A stretch of DNA of 63,269 nt from Triparma columacea (GCA_030267965.1 BRYA01000015.1:1-63269); one strand, 5' to 3'; counted from the stretch's first letter, positions 33,775-44,464 are shown. Notes: generated by a model not told the origin, from the sequence alone. Numbers and translations are program-made.

Positions 33775-35313
33775 ATGTTATCCTCAGTAACACTTGAATC
33801 TGGCGCCTTTCACGATGCCGTTGGTCGCGAATTACTCTTTCACGGTACCAACGCTATCGTGAAAGGCGCGCCCTGGTATCCTGAATGGAGATCCTTTTCT
33901 CCTGATATATCCATGTCTGAAGATGACTTTGTTCTCATGGAAGAGCTCGGTATGAACGTTCTCAGATTGGGTGTAATGTGGCCGGGTGTAGAGCCTCTTC
34001 AGGGACAGTACAACGAAACGTACTTGGATCAGATTGAGGAAATTGTCAGCCTTGGATCGCAACATGGAGTTTATACCTTGCTTGACATGCACCAAGATGG
34101 CTTGTCGGAGTTCTTTTGCGGTGAGGGCCTGCCTAATTGGGCCGTTAGACATACTGACTACTTCAAGGAAGATAAGCATGGCTACCCGTTCCCCTTTGAC
34201 AGCCCCATGGGTGAGGGTGACTTCTTTGTCGAAGAGGGATTGCCCACGAAGCCCACCTTACCGAGCAGAACCGCGTGCTCGACCAAAAAGCAAGGTCCCG
34301 GGTGGCACGAGCCTACGATGGCCTCAGCAAACGCTTATGAGGCTTTCTATAAGAACGTCGATGGGATGCTTGACGCTTGGGCAGATATGTGGGCTCACGT
34401 CGTCGAGCGCTTCGAGGGCAACGACAGTGTCTTGGGTGTAGAACTTATCAACGAGCCATTCGCCGGAGACCTTTATCGCAACCCCCTATTGATGGTCCCA
34501 AGGCCTAACCCCAAGAATGCTGACAAAGTGAATCTGCAACCTGCGTATCAAGTCGCCTCAGAGAAGATTAGGGAAGTCGACACCGAGCGCCTGATCTTTT
34601 TTGACGCTGTTACTTGGTCGGATCTCGGTTCGGGCTTCACTGAGGCACCTGGAGGGGAGGAGTTCGCGAACAAGACGGTCCTTGGGTTCCACTACTATGC
34701 TCCTCCTCAATTGGATCCTTTTAAGGGCCATTCAACCCTTCAGTTCAAGGCTCAACAGCGAATATCCAAGAAGTTAGGTGCAGGCACGTTCCTCACAGAG
34801 ACCAGTCAACCCGATCTTACGAAGGATTCCGATGGTTTCAGCGTGAAGGGTGGGATCGGAGATGCCGCTGATGCCACTCTTTCCAGTTGGGCTGGTTACG
34901 AGTGGAAGTCTTTCTGCAGAGAGGGTCCAGAAAGCTCGGAGTCTCAGATGGGAGAATGGGGTGCCTGCAAGACGGGATATTCTCGCAACTTTAACGGCGA
35001 TAGACCGGAGGATGAGTTCATGGTCGCAAACGGGAGAACTTACGCGCGGGCGGTGGCCGGAAAGAAGGAGAGCATGTTATTTGACGTCGACACAAAGGAT
35101 TTCATCCTTGTATACAGAGTGAATGGAGTTAGCAAGACGCAGGAAACTGAGATATTCGCATACTACTTAAATTATCCTGACGGCCTTTCCGTCGATGTCC
35201 AGGGGGCGGGGGCGGAGGGCGTCTGGGACGAGGAGACGGGGAAAGTGTCGGTACGGGTCGGTGAGGGCGCAAGGGAGGGGGAGAAGGTCACTGTGAGGTT
35301 GAGCAGAAAATAA
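33775..35313 (+). CDS. Glycoside hydrolase family 5, endoglycoceramidase-like
   Basis: Single exon, 512 residues from ATG 33775. The N-terminal part reads LFHGTNAIVKGAPW, LGMNVLRLGVMWPGVEP and LLDMHQD, the hallmarks of GH5 endoglycosylceramidases. The acid/base Glu is in LINEPFAGD (~226) and the nucleophile Glu in FLTETSQPD (~341), followed by WSSW-like SSWAGYEWKSF. A C-terminal beta-rich module ends the protein. Expected reaction: release of glycan from glycosphingolipids or related glycolipids. There is no signal peptide, so a cytosolic or non-classical location is implied. A 14-bp inverted repeat lies in the first 100 bases of the coding region. Confidence 0.9.
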   Translation: MLSSVTLESGAFHDAVGRELLFHGTNAIVKGAPWYPEWRSFSPDISMSEDDFVLMEELGMNVLRLGVMWPGVEPLQGQYNETYLDQIEEIVSLGSQHGVYTLLDMHQDGLSEFFCGEGLPNWAVRHTDYFKEDKHGYPFPFDSPMGEGDFFVEEGLPTKPTLPSRTACSTKKQGPGWHEPTMASANAYEAFYKNVDGMLDAWADMWAHVVERFEGNDSVLGVELINEPFAGDLYRNPLLMVPRPNPKNADKVNLQPAYQVASEKIREVDTERLIFFDAVTWSDLGSGFTEAPGGEEFANKTVLGFHYYAPPQLDPFKGHSTLQFKAQQRISKKLGAGTFLTETSQPDLTKDSDGFSVKGGIGDAADATLSSWAGYEWKSFCREGPESSESQMGEWGACKTGYSRNFNGDRPEDEFMVANGRTYARAVAGKKESMLFDVDTKDFILVYRVNGVSKTQETEIFAYYLNYPDGLSVDVQGAGAEGVWDEETGKVSVRVGEGAREGEKVTVRLSRK

Positions 35314-35386
35314 ACCACTCGTTTTTGATGAAAAATATCTCTTTTCATTTCGCCCTCGTGCCCTCGCCCGCGCGACTATTTGTTGT

Positions 35387-37242
35387 CTATCTCCCGTAGG
35401 CCTGCCCGGCGCCGTGCTTCTCAACCCACTCGTCGTTGGCAAAGGTGGATCCCGACCAAGCCTTCTGGAAGCAAGCCTCAGGATCGTAAGTGTCCTTCTC
35501 GTCGATCCTCTTTTCAATATCGCCCTTGAAGTGCCTGAGCAGTCCCTGAACGGGCCAAGCTGCGGCGTCCCCTAGAGCGCAAATTGTGTGCCCCTCAATC
35601 TGCCTACTGATCTCCTCGAGCATGGGGATTTCCCTCTTGTCCGCATCTCCAACCTCCATCCTCTTCAGGATGGTCTCAAGCCATCCCGTGCCCTCCCTGC
35701 AAGGCGTGCACTGCCCACACGACTCGTGCTTGTAGAAATGGGCCAGACGGCGGATGCCGGAAATCATATCTACGGAGTTGTCGAACATGGTGACGGCGGC
35801 GGTGCCAAGACCAGAACCCTTGGCCCTGAGGTCGTCGAACTCCATTAGGGCCACGTCGCACTGATCCTTGTTCAGCACAGGCACAGAGGACCCTCCGGGG
35901 ATGCAGGCCTGGACACTGTCCCAGCCATTCCTCATGCCTCCACAGTGCTTCTCAATGAGCTCCTGGAGGGGGATGCTCATGCTCTCCTCCACAACGCAAG
36001 GGTTGTTGACGTGCCCCGAGATTCCAAAGAGCTTGGTGCCCCTGTTGTTCTCGTTTCCAAAGCTGGAGAACCAGCTGGCCCCGCGGCGGAGAATGGTGGG
36101 GGCGACGGCGACGGTCTCAACGTTGGTGACGGTCGAGGGGCATCCGAAAACTCCGACTCCAGCGGGGAAAGGGGGCTTCAAGCGGGGCTTTCCCTGGCGG
36201 CCCTCGAGGGACTCAATGAGTGCGGTCTCCTCTCCGCAAATGTAGGCGCCAGCCCCCCTGTGGAGGAAGACATCAAAGTCATAGCCCGAACCACAGGCGT
36301 TCTTGCCGAGGAAGCCGGCAGCGTAAGCCTCGTGGATGGCCTCGTCCAGAACAACGGCCTCGTTGAAGTACTCGCCACGGATGTAGATGTAGGCGGCGCG
36401 GGCGCGCATAGCATAGCCAGCGACGAGGCAGCCTTCAACAAGCTTGTGGGGGTCCTTCCTCATGATCTCGCGGTCCTTGCAAGTTCCAGGCTCCGACTCG
36501 TCCGCGTTCACGACAAGGAAAGAAGGGCGGCCATCACTAGGAGGGGGAAGGGGAAGGGGAAGGGGGGAGGTGGGGAGGGGGGGTAAGTAGGTCGAATGCT
36601 ATGGCTAGTGAAGATACAGAACCTTCTCACCTGTTCTTGGGCATGAAGGACCACTTCAAGCCGGAAGGAAAGCCAGCTCCACCGCGTCCCCTTAGGCCGC
36701 TATCCTTGATTTCCTGGACGATAGCGTCGGGGCCCATCCAAAGCATGTCCTTGGTGTGGCTCCAGTCTCCCCTCTTCATTGCATCGGGGAGCCTCCAATC
36801 CTGCTCCCCATAAAGGTTGGTGAAGATCCTATCCTGGTCTGAGAAGTGCTGATAGACTCTGTTTATGGGTGAAGGAGGGGGTTGGGGGGGGCGGGGGGGG
36901 GGAGTTAGTGCAGTTAGGGAGGGTGAAAGTAGGAAGAAGCTTTGTCCGGTCGAACCGATGCAGATGTTCCTCCAGATTTATCTTTGTTTATGGGTATATA
37001 GGGGCATTCACCGCTCTGACGTAAACCACTTATATAAGATAAACATTGTAAGCCCTCCCTACCAGCAACATGTCCCCAAGGGGAAGAGAAATCCAGTCTT
37101 CTCTCTTCGTGTACCCTCCTTCTCTCCGTCACCATTTTAGCTCCTACACCACTTACCCTGTCCCCACATTGATCTCAGCTGCCGGAACAGCAGAGAAGCC
37201 GCGCTTGCCGGCCAGCAAGGTGGCAGTTCTACGCAAAGCCAT
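35387..37242 (-). CDS. NDUFV1: NADH:ubiquinone oxidoreductase 51 kDa subunit (complex I)
   Basis: Three exons: 37242-37157, 36858-36631, 36536-35387; 487 residues. Exon 1 encodes a mitochondrial presequence ([20 protein letters not shown]). FMN and NADH sites are seen in [18 protein letters not shown] and [25 protein letters not shown]. Cluster N3 ligands are in [15 protein letters not shown] plus the Cys of [14 protein letters not shown]. Sequence is continuous and family-length, so it should be functional: NADH oxidation in the peripheral arm of complex I. Divergent from a carrier gene 104 bp away. Confidence 0.97.
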
Positions 37243-37346
37243 TGCTCTTATTTGAGGTTGAGCCTGGTCAATTTTGCCAATCTCAATTTGCGAAATTTGG
37301 AAGGACTGAGTGAAGCAACGCCGAATACAGCGCCACCTCGGGGGAA
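37243..37346. promoter_or_regulatory. Shared 104-bp promoter, NDUFV1 and carrier genes
   Basis: Gap between divergent start codons, AT/GC mixed, with the near-palindromic AATTTTGCCAATC...AAATTTGG type sequence around 37272-37303. No known motif assigned. Confidence 0.5.
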
Positions 37347-38550
37347 ATGCTACATATGCGATCGGTGGGCGTTCTTGTAGCCGTTATTCTTGCCTTCTTC
37401 CTTCTTACGGTCACTGCATCGTCGAAGGATTCAAGGGTGGCTCTTGCAGGGGGTCTTGCGGGTGCCACCGGGACGATTGTGCTGCATCCTGTTGATACTG
37501 CTAAGGTAATCGTCGTGGGCATGTGATTTCTATTTTGCCACTAAATGTTAAATTCGCTTTTCAAGAAGTCAAGTCGCCTTTCGCGCCAGTCTGACAAATC
37601 CCCTCATCAACCCCCCCCCCCCGCGCGCGCTGCAGACCATAAGGCAGCGAAATCCAACAACGGTTCCATCCGTTGGTGCCGCGCTATTGCGAATGTTCCG
37701 GCCCCCTCCTTCTTACAAGCTGAACATTGGCTTTAAGACTATCGGGAGAGTATATCGTGGGGTCATCCCAGCCGCCTTGGGCGCAGTTCCCAGCTCGGCC
37801 CTATACTTCGGTTCATACGAGGGGGTGAAGAGGAGGCTGGGTGCCCTGATTCGCGAGGGCGACAACGGACTTAGCATGGACGACAGGCGGGTGAGGGTGG
37901 CCGTGCACGGTTTGTCGGCCGCTTGCGGGAACGCTATGAGCTCGGCTGTGTTCGTGCCGAAGGAGTTCGTCAAACAGAAAATGCAGTCAACAATTAAGGG
38001 GTCCTGGGTGTATGTTGTGAGGAAGACTGTGCAAGAGAATGGTATTGGAGGGCTTTACTGCGGTTATAGAGCAACCCTGGCACGAAACATACCAAGTGCC
38101 ATTTGTAGGTTTGGGGTTTATGAGGAGTTGAGGTTGATAGTGAATAGGGCCGTCCCGTGTGAAAATGAGAGTGATGGCATGACAGCGCTTAGGAACTTAG
38201 GAAACTTTTTTTGTGGAGCATGTGCTGGGGCCGTGGCGAGGTGAGAAATGGGGGGGTCGGGAAGGACTGTGTGCAAATAGGAAGAAATTGACTCCCTCAC
38301 CCGTCGTTTCGCTCCTTTCCCCCGCAGTGCCGCCACCACTCCCCTAGACGTAATCAAGACACAGATGACAACCGGGGTGATTCCTCGGGGAGGTATACTT
38401 AGTGGGGGGAGGAGGATCCTAGCAGAGCACGGCCTGAAGGGCCTGTATGCTGGGGCCGAGGCTCGAATGGTTTGGTCGGCTGCTTTCAGTGCCGTCGGTT
38501 TTGGGACGTTTGAGTTTGTCAAGGGAAAGCTGGGTGTCGGTGACGAGTGA
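37347..38550 (+). CDS. Mitochondrial carrier family protein with N-terminal signal anchor
   Basis: Three exons: 37347-37505, 37636-38240, 38328-38550; 328 residues. Three carrier repeats carry the P-x-D/E-x-x-K/R motif: HPVDTAKTIRQ, VPKEFVKQKM and TPLDVIKTQM. The pattern is closest to the S-adenosylmethionine/SLC25A26 branch by eye, but the substrate is uncertain. Unusually, a hydrophobic stretch (VGVLVAVILAFFLLTVTASS) precedes repeat 1 and looks like an ER signal peptide, which in red-plastid algae can be the first half of plastid targeting. A second in-frame ATG at 37356 shortens this only by three residues. Confidence 0.88.
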
Positions 38551-38653
38551 GCGCGGGGTGGGTGGCCCGCCATCGCTAATAAAAAACAAGTCAAGGTTGT
38601 GAAGTAGTTTGCATTCCTTTGTGTAACTCTTTTCATCCACGCCCTCTCCACAC

Positions 38654-39331
38654 TCAACTGGCATGTTCGGCGGTCCACTTCTTAGCGGTCGCAGCAAACG
38701 CGTCGTAATCATCCCTCAGCTGAGTGGCAATCTGGGCCTCAACTGGACTGTCCGCTGACGGATTGAGCAGCATTGACTGAAGCGTCTCGAGGCAGTGGTA
38801 GACATCTAATGTGGGAGCCCAGTTGGAGTTTATAATGTCTGCGCAAATCTCTCCGGTGTCCGTCTTAATGTTGGGATGGTAGATTTTTGTGAGGAATTTG
38901 ATCTCGGGGCACTTGAAGGGATAGTCCGCGGGGAAGATGAAATCGACGATAAAAGTTCCTCCCTCGTACGGTGAAGAAGCGGGTCCTGTGGGGGAAAATG
39001 AGGGTAAGTTGCGCGATGAAGGGGAGAATTGAGGCATTTGACTCAGTCCCGCATGATTCACCTGATATGTTAGCCCTCCAGTGCTGCAGGTTATCATTGT
39101 GTGGCCCAATTGTGACCCAATCAAGCTCTTTCTTGGCAATTTTGCCAAGTTCCTGTTGAAGATTGATCACTGGGGTGAGGAAGAGGTGATGAAGAGTTCA
39201 AGACCCGCCGCCGATACTTTTTGCATGATTACACTCTTGTTTGACTTGTGAACGACAGGTATTTCGCTGGAGGCACCATTATTGCCAAGAATCGCAGGAG
39301 ATCTCCTCACCTTCGTTAATCTCTTCGACAT
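38654..39331 (-). CDS. Ubiquitin-conjugating enzyme E2, UBC4/UBE2D-like
   Basis: Three exons: 39331-39311 (21 bases, MSKRLTK), 39152-39062, 38985-38654; 147 residues, the length of UBC4. Joining MSKRLTK to ELGKIAKKELDW uses the acceptor TTCAACAG; a nearer CCCCAG breaks the frame. The UBC fold is complete: HWRANISGPASSPYEGG, FPADYPFKCPEIKF, YHPNIKTDTGEICADII with the catalytic Cys, and the C-terminal helices. General E2 for RING ligases. It is head-to-head with a Pellino-like E3, 99 bp away. Confidence 0.93.
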
Positions 39332-39430
39332 TATCTTGGTTGGTATGGTGTCATAAGCTGCAGAGCAGGAATCCGGGAAGGTTTCCTCGATCCCACTTTC
39401 GCTGGATCCACTCTTCTGTTCTGTGCCAAT
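39332..39430. promoter_or_regulatory. Shared 99-bp promoter, E2 and Pellino-like E3 genes
   Basis: The start codons of the divergent E2 and E3 genes are 99 bp apart. No TATA box. The spacer includes GGAATCCGGGAAGGTTTCC, a partial inverted repeat (GGAA...TTCC). Confidence 0.6.
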
Positions 39431-42377
39431 ATGTCAACAGGGATTTACGATGACGATGCCAAGGAGGAGGACGTGGAAAATCCGATGAGAGGTCCTGGAA
39501 TTCAGCGTAGAGGAACCATGCTCCTTAATGCAGATGGTGGATTGGACACAACAGTCCCCACAGGAACGACCCAACATCATGATGATGAGGATGAGGGGGG
39601 GGGGAGCGAGAGTGATGACAGCGGTAGTTATAGTGATGGTGACGATTTTGAACTGAGGAACCGAAGGGATCCGTCGGATTTTGCTGCGGAGGCCAAGGCG
39701 AGCAGAAGGTTGAGCGTTCAGGAGAAGGGCGAGAAGGTGAGAATGGGGGTTATGAGCGGGCAGCGACATATGCCCAAGAGGATACGGAGTTCACTAACAC
39801 TACTTACTACTTCTGTCTCACTCTCCCCCCCTCACCCCCTCGTAGGCCATGGGTTACCTACAAGATATGCTCAGAAATAATGCGCCAGTGAAGTCTAGCA
39901 ATAGGAGGTCTATAGACTGGGACGCGATGCCCAAGTCCGCCCTAGAAGCCGATATTATCGCGGAGGAGAAGCGTATAGCAAGGGAGGAGGTGAGAATTGG
40001 CTGGGGTGGTGTGGGTTGTGGTGGGTTGTGGTGGGTTGTGGTGGGTTGTGGTGGGTTGTGGTGGGATGGGGTGGGTGGGTGGAGTAGGCAAAGAGCAACG
40101 GCGAGCAACAGACGCAAAAATGGTTGCACTACAATAACTAACCTCCTTCGCCCGTCGTCTCGCTCCCCATCGCACTCGTAGAGTGAGGCTGGCAAGCAAT
40201 GGTACGACAAGCTTGATGACATCCGGACGGTGTGCCCTGCCCTCGTCTCATACCTGGAGGACAATGACGTGCCACTGGACTTCGCTGATCGGGCTTGCCG
40301 TGCTGCGGCGAGGTTCCTTTTTCACCAGGTCGCGACCTGGACCGTGGCAAAGACCGTGTTCTTCATGGGGACCCTCGGCTTCGCCGACGACGACGTCGAC
40401 AGGTACAGGAGGAACCTACGCTTCGCCCAGGGCAACGGAAAGTACCTCCTCAGGTGCCACAATGTTGATAAGTTCATAGACTTGGGCTTCCAACTCAATC
40501 ACGCCCACGTTCTCGTTGGCATCAACAAGGCCTGGAAGAGGGAATTTACGATTTTGCACAGGCCTAAAGGCATTACCGACCCGCAAGTATACGTCCCTAA
40601 TTTTGCCGCCTTGGAGAAGGCGGACAAGGAGGCGGAGGAGGTAAGAGTTGTCATTGCCGACAGGACAGTAGAGTGAAGGCACCTTGCCTTACTTTGCACT
40701 AATCCACTCAATATCGCTTTGCTCGCCGCAGACCGGCATCGGTAAGATATACGGCCAGCTTGTAACCCTTGGTCACAAAGAGTACCTTGCCACAAAGGAT
40801 GCCAACACAAAGGAGGACAGTCCGAGCGTGCTTAAAGCAAAGGGGGAGAGGAACGAGAGCTTCGTCCTGCAGCGCCGTGGACAGTCCAACGGCATCAGGA
40901 AAGACACCGTAGTCGTTAGGGATGATGATGGTAACGGCCCCAATAATTGCATGGTGAGAAAAATAGACAAGAACGAGTGAAAGAGCATGAGAATTCATTT
41001 CGTTTCGCTCAGAGCACAAATATAAGAACTAACGCAAACCTTCGGTTATCGCTTCTCTCGAAGGCAACGCACAGGGTCACCATGACTGTGCGGCAGGGGC
41101 GCAAGTCAAAGATCCAATACACCGTCGTCACCGAGTACATCCCTGACGAAGCTCTCGATATGTTCCAACTCGGACGCCTCATGGTGAAGCAGAACGACAT
41201 TGTGATTAGAGGTCCTCTTACCTCAAACGCCAAGGGGCAGTACTGTGGTCCCGTGTCGCGCTACGCTGCGAGGATCATGTGCTCCCGTCTACCACCGTAC
41301 GAATGCTACGTCTGTGCGGCGGGGTTCGATAGCAAGCGCGAAATCTTCTTGAACGAAAGCGCCCCCAAGTGGCGCACCCAAGATGGCGAAGATTGGGACG
41401 CGGTGACAACGTTCGGCCTCAGGATGTGGCAGCCAAGCGTGAAGAAGTGGGTCGAGGTTTCCGTGAATGGCTTTATGCACGAAGTCAGATCCAGCGATGG
41501 CGTCGCTGGGGAGAGAATTGGCACTGGAATGCTTGCAAAGCTCGAGCATGGGTCGATCATCGACCTTAGCGGCGTTCAACTCATCTTCCAGGACTTTGAG
41601 CACATGAAGATGAACAAGCCCAGTGAGAAAACGCTGGGAGAGTTCTTTGGCGACTTCAACAATCTCAGGCTGCAGTGCCCGGTGCAGCTCCAGACCATTA
41701 GGTACTCGCACGGGTCGGGGCGGCTCCCCAAGTCAACGGGAGGGTCGGAGGACTGGAAGGAAGACGACGCGAAGGAGGCAGACTGGGAGGACGACGATGC
41801 TTGGACCGCGGGCGTGTTCCCAGCGTGTGGGCACGTCGTTACTTTCAATGAGGATATGGAGCGGGGTCTCTTGTCCTGCCCTCTCTGCAGGAGCGAGAGC
41901 AGGCTGAAGAAGTTGAGCATTAGCTTCACCCCTGCGGTGACCTACGCCGACACCACCCCGACCCACGTCTTCAATCCCTGCGGGTGCGCTGCAAGTCTAC
42001 GGTGCTGCGAGTTCTGGAGCGACATCAAGGTGAGATCGCAGCAAGAGCGAGAAGCGAAGCGAGAAGCGAAGCGAAGCGAGAAGCGAAGCGAAGCGAAAAG
42101 CGAAGCGAGTCGCAGAGAGGGGTTATGCTCTTAGCGGAATGGGGTACGTGGGTCGGATGAATGGATAGATGATGTGGCTGACTCCCTGGCGACGCATACG
42201 CCTCGCTCATCGCAGATTAAGCACCCTCCGACGCCTGCTTTCACGGACGTCCCAATTTGCCCCTTCTGTGCAACAAACCTGGATCAAAGCAAGAAGTTCA
42301 GTCGCATAATCACAGGTCATGAAGTTAAGATTGGGGAAGATGGGGGGATCATAGGTTTACAGAGCAAGTTAAGTTAG
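39431..42377 (+). CDS. Pellino-like E3 ubiquitin ligase with long N-terminal extension
   Basis: Six exons: 39431-39736, 39846-39989, 40182-40640, 40732-40953, 41064-42029, 42216-42377; 752 residues. From about residue 308 it follows Pellino: KIYGQLVTLGH (YGELIVLGYNG), a split FHA core with YTVVTEYIPDEALDMFQLGR, SRYAARIMCSRLPPY, AAGFDSKREIFLNESAPKWRT, then a Cys-rich RING-like region with CPV (~582), ACGHVV, CPLCRSES, NPCGCAASL, WSDI and PICPFC. One expected His reads Cys (CGC for CGH). The first ~300 residues are acidic/disordered then helical and match nothing I know. Likely a phospho-threonine-directed RING ligase. Confidence 0.85.
42050..42112. repeat. (GAAGC/GAAGCGA)n repeat in Pellino-like intron 5
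   Basis: Tandem GCGAAGCGA-type units, related to the CGCTTCGCTT strings seen in several other introns of the window (for example 22087-22125 and 54441-54455). Confidence 0.75.
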
Positions 42378-42484
42378 GAATCCTAAGCAGGAAGCAGGGT
42401 ATTTTTTTATGGGGAAATGAAATAAAGAACTTCTTTCCCAATCCGTTTCCAGTATTAAAAAGTACACTAGCTAAGTTTTGACAT

Positions 42485-44464
42485 TCATCGATCCTCCTCT
42501 TCTTCACCCCCATCCCCACCTGCCGTCTGCGCCGCAAATATGTCCCCCAAGGAGCTTCGTCGCCTCTGTTCTATTATCTTTTTCACGTTATTCGTCCGGA
42601 GCCTCACCAGGATCTCGGGGTCGGTCACGAAATCATCAGGTATGATAGATCGCCGCTGATCGTTGAACCACTCTGGAGGTTCTTCCAACCACAATGGCAG
42701 CCTCTCGTTGATCCACGCCTTAACCTCTGCGCCAATCTTGTACTCCCACTTGTGTCTACTATAGATGAAAATCCAAAATCTATCTTCGTCTTCCTTGTTC
42801 TTGGTGAATGTCTCTTGAGTGCTTTCATTGCATGTCTTCGTGCTGATGAAGGTATGCAGGTACTCTCTTTTCACCGACACTAGTAGACTCGCGTAAGACA
42901 CCACCATCCCACCACATGCAACCACCATGATAGTGACCACGATGCTCTCCTCCAATCTGCTCTCTTCTCCTCCGAGTTGCTGATTATCCTCGCCCAACTC
43001 AACGTCCTCGAGGAACGTTGAGTTGGACGAGGATATGACATCGTCGACTACCTCCTCATACTGCAGCGCTGCAACAGCACCCATGACAACAGTCAAACCT
43101 AAACTGAAAGTGAAATACGCACCACCAACCTCGTTAGGATGTCGAAAGTGGACAACAGCGGTCCAGTCGACAATGACCTTGGCTACCCAACGAACCATCC
43201 ACGAAAGGGACGCTCCCAAGCCACCGTATACAGGCGCCCAATACCAAAGATCTCGCCTTAGCCCTTTGATCACGTAGTAAATGAGAAGCTCTCCTCCCAG
43301 CAGCGTAGCCACCTCTGAAATCCCGCCCTTGATGTAGAAAAGAACACACGCAAAGCTGCGCGTAAGCAGGTTGAAAGCCGAGAGGAAGTATAGCGAAGCG
43401 AAAACCTTCATCTTACCCTTCACATTGCTCGGAATATACCCGTAAAATGATCGCTTAAGCTTCCGATTCTCCTTATTCAAATCCCAATCCCATGACGTGA
43501 TTGCCGACGTGAAAGCGGCCGTCAAGATGCAGAACGCAAATGAGAAAAGCGCGCTCCTGGTAGGCTTAGACTCTGACATCAATAGCGCAGACAGTTGGAT
43601 CAGCGTCCCAGGAATAGCCTCTGCCACCAATTCAGAACTCTTATTCCACGTCAACTCAGTCTGTGCATCCACCAGATGTCCCTCCTCGTGTGCTGCCCCA
43701 CTTGCAACGCGCCACGCATCAACCCCTGGCTTCACAAGAGACCAGACATAAAACTGCTCCTTTAACTGTCTCTTCCACGGCTTCGCTCTATTCTGAGCGA
43801 ATGAAACAATAGCTTGTAAAGTGAGGTTGGTCAAGAGACTCCCAAGGGACGCCCATGCATACCCCCACAAGCTCCTTTTCTGAAAGTACTGCACGATCAT
43901 CATAATGTCCGTAGCCATATCTGCTATACTCAACAACGCCGCGAAGAAAAGCTTAGCCTTGGCTAACTTCTGCTTATCCCCAAGCTTATCTTTCAAGAAA
44001 TTGACGTGCATATCATCGAAGTTCCCAACGCTTTCGCTCAGCTCCCTCATGCAAGGATAACACTCGCGGCACTTCTCAGCAGCGTCCTCCTCCGTCAGTT
44101 CCTGTCTCAGGAAGTATAGCATCCCTTCAGCAAGTATCTTCAGGTCGCCCGACGTCAGATCGCTCAAGTCAGTGTCACAGACTGGCTGCTTAGCAGGGAT
44201 GGTCTTGGTGATCATGAGCTCATTCAAGTATCCACATACGACTTCTGTGTCATTTTTTAGTTTTACCTTCATGGTTTTGGAGCGTTGTGGGACCTTCATC
44301 GCTCCACTATCATTGTCTGGGACTTTTCTCTCCGACACAACTGCCTCACTCGGTGAGGGGTTATTTTTACCCTCTTCTTCATTACGGGGGGTATTTTGTT
44401 TCACAACTGGTGATGTATCGTCGGAATAGTCACCGGGATGGTCAGATTGGGGAACGATTTTCAT
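42485..44464 (-). CDS. Multi-pass membrane protein of unknown function (paralog 2)
   Basis: Single exon, 659 residues. Paralog of the gene at 716-2677, sharing VVHFRHPNEVGGAYF, RDLWYWAP, VAEAIPGTLIQLSALL, FYGYIPS and VDAWRVASGA in the same order. The N-terminal ~100 residues are charged and differ from paralog 1. At least six hydrophobic helices follow; the C-terminus is charged, with EEEEDR at the end. Both copies lie on the minus strand and are intronless. No function assigned; probably a lineage-expanded membrane family. Confidence 0.85.
   Translation of the reverse strand: MKIVPQSDHPGDYSDDTSPVVKQNTPRNEEEGKNNPSPSEAVVSERKVPDNDSGAMKVPQRSKTMKVKLKNDTEVVCGYLNELMITKTIPAKQPVCDTDLSDLTSGDLKILAEGMLYFLRQELTEEDAAEKCRECYPCMRELSESVGNFDDMHVNFLKDKLGDKQKLAKAKLFFAALLSIADMATDIMMIVQYFQKRSLWGYAWASLGSLLTNLTLQAIVSFAQNRAKPWKRQLKEQFYVWSLVKPGVDAWRVASGAAHEEGHLVDAQTELTWNKSSELVAEAIPGTLIQLSALLMSESKPTRSALFSFAFCILTAAFTSAITSWDWDLNKENRKLKRSFYGYIPSNVKGKMKVFASLYFLSAFNLLTRSFACVLFYIKGGISEVATLLGGELLIYYVIKGLRRDLWYWAPVYGGLGASLSWMVRWVAKVIVDWTAVVHFRHPNEVGGAYFTFSLGLTVVMGAVAALQYEEVVDDVISSSNSTFLEDVELGEDNQQLGGEESRLEESIVVTIMVVACGGMVVSYASLLVSVKREYLHTFISTKTCNESTQETFTKNKEDEDRFWIFIYSRHKWEYKIGAEVKAWINERLPLWLEEPPEWFNDQRRSIIPDDFVTDPEILVRLRTNNVKKIIEQRRRSSLGDIFAAQTAGGDGGEEEEDR

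Noticed and set aside
39152..39170. Nearer acceptor CCCCAG for the second exon of the UBC4-like gene
   Set aside because: It breaks the frame after MSKRLTK; the acceptor TTCAACAG 18 bases downstream keeps the frame and gives the expected UBC4 N-terminus and length.
41064..41080. Acceptor CACAG at 41070-41074 for Pellino-like exon 5
   Set aside because: It leads to the wrong frame; CTCTCGAAG at 41063 keeps the frame into VTMTVRQG.
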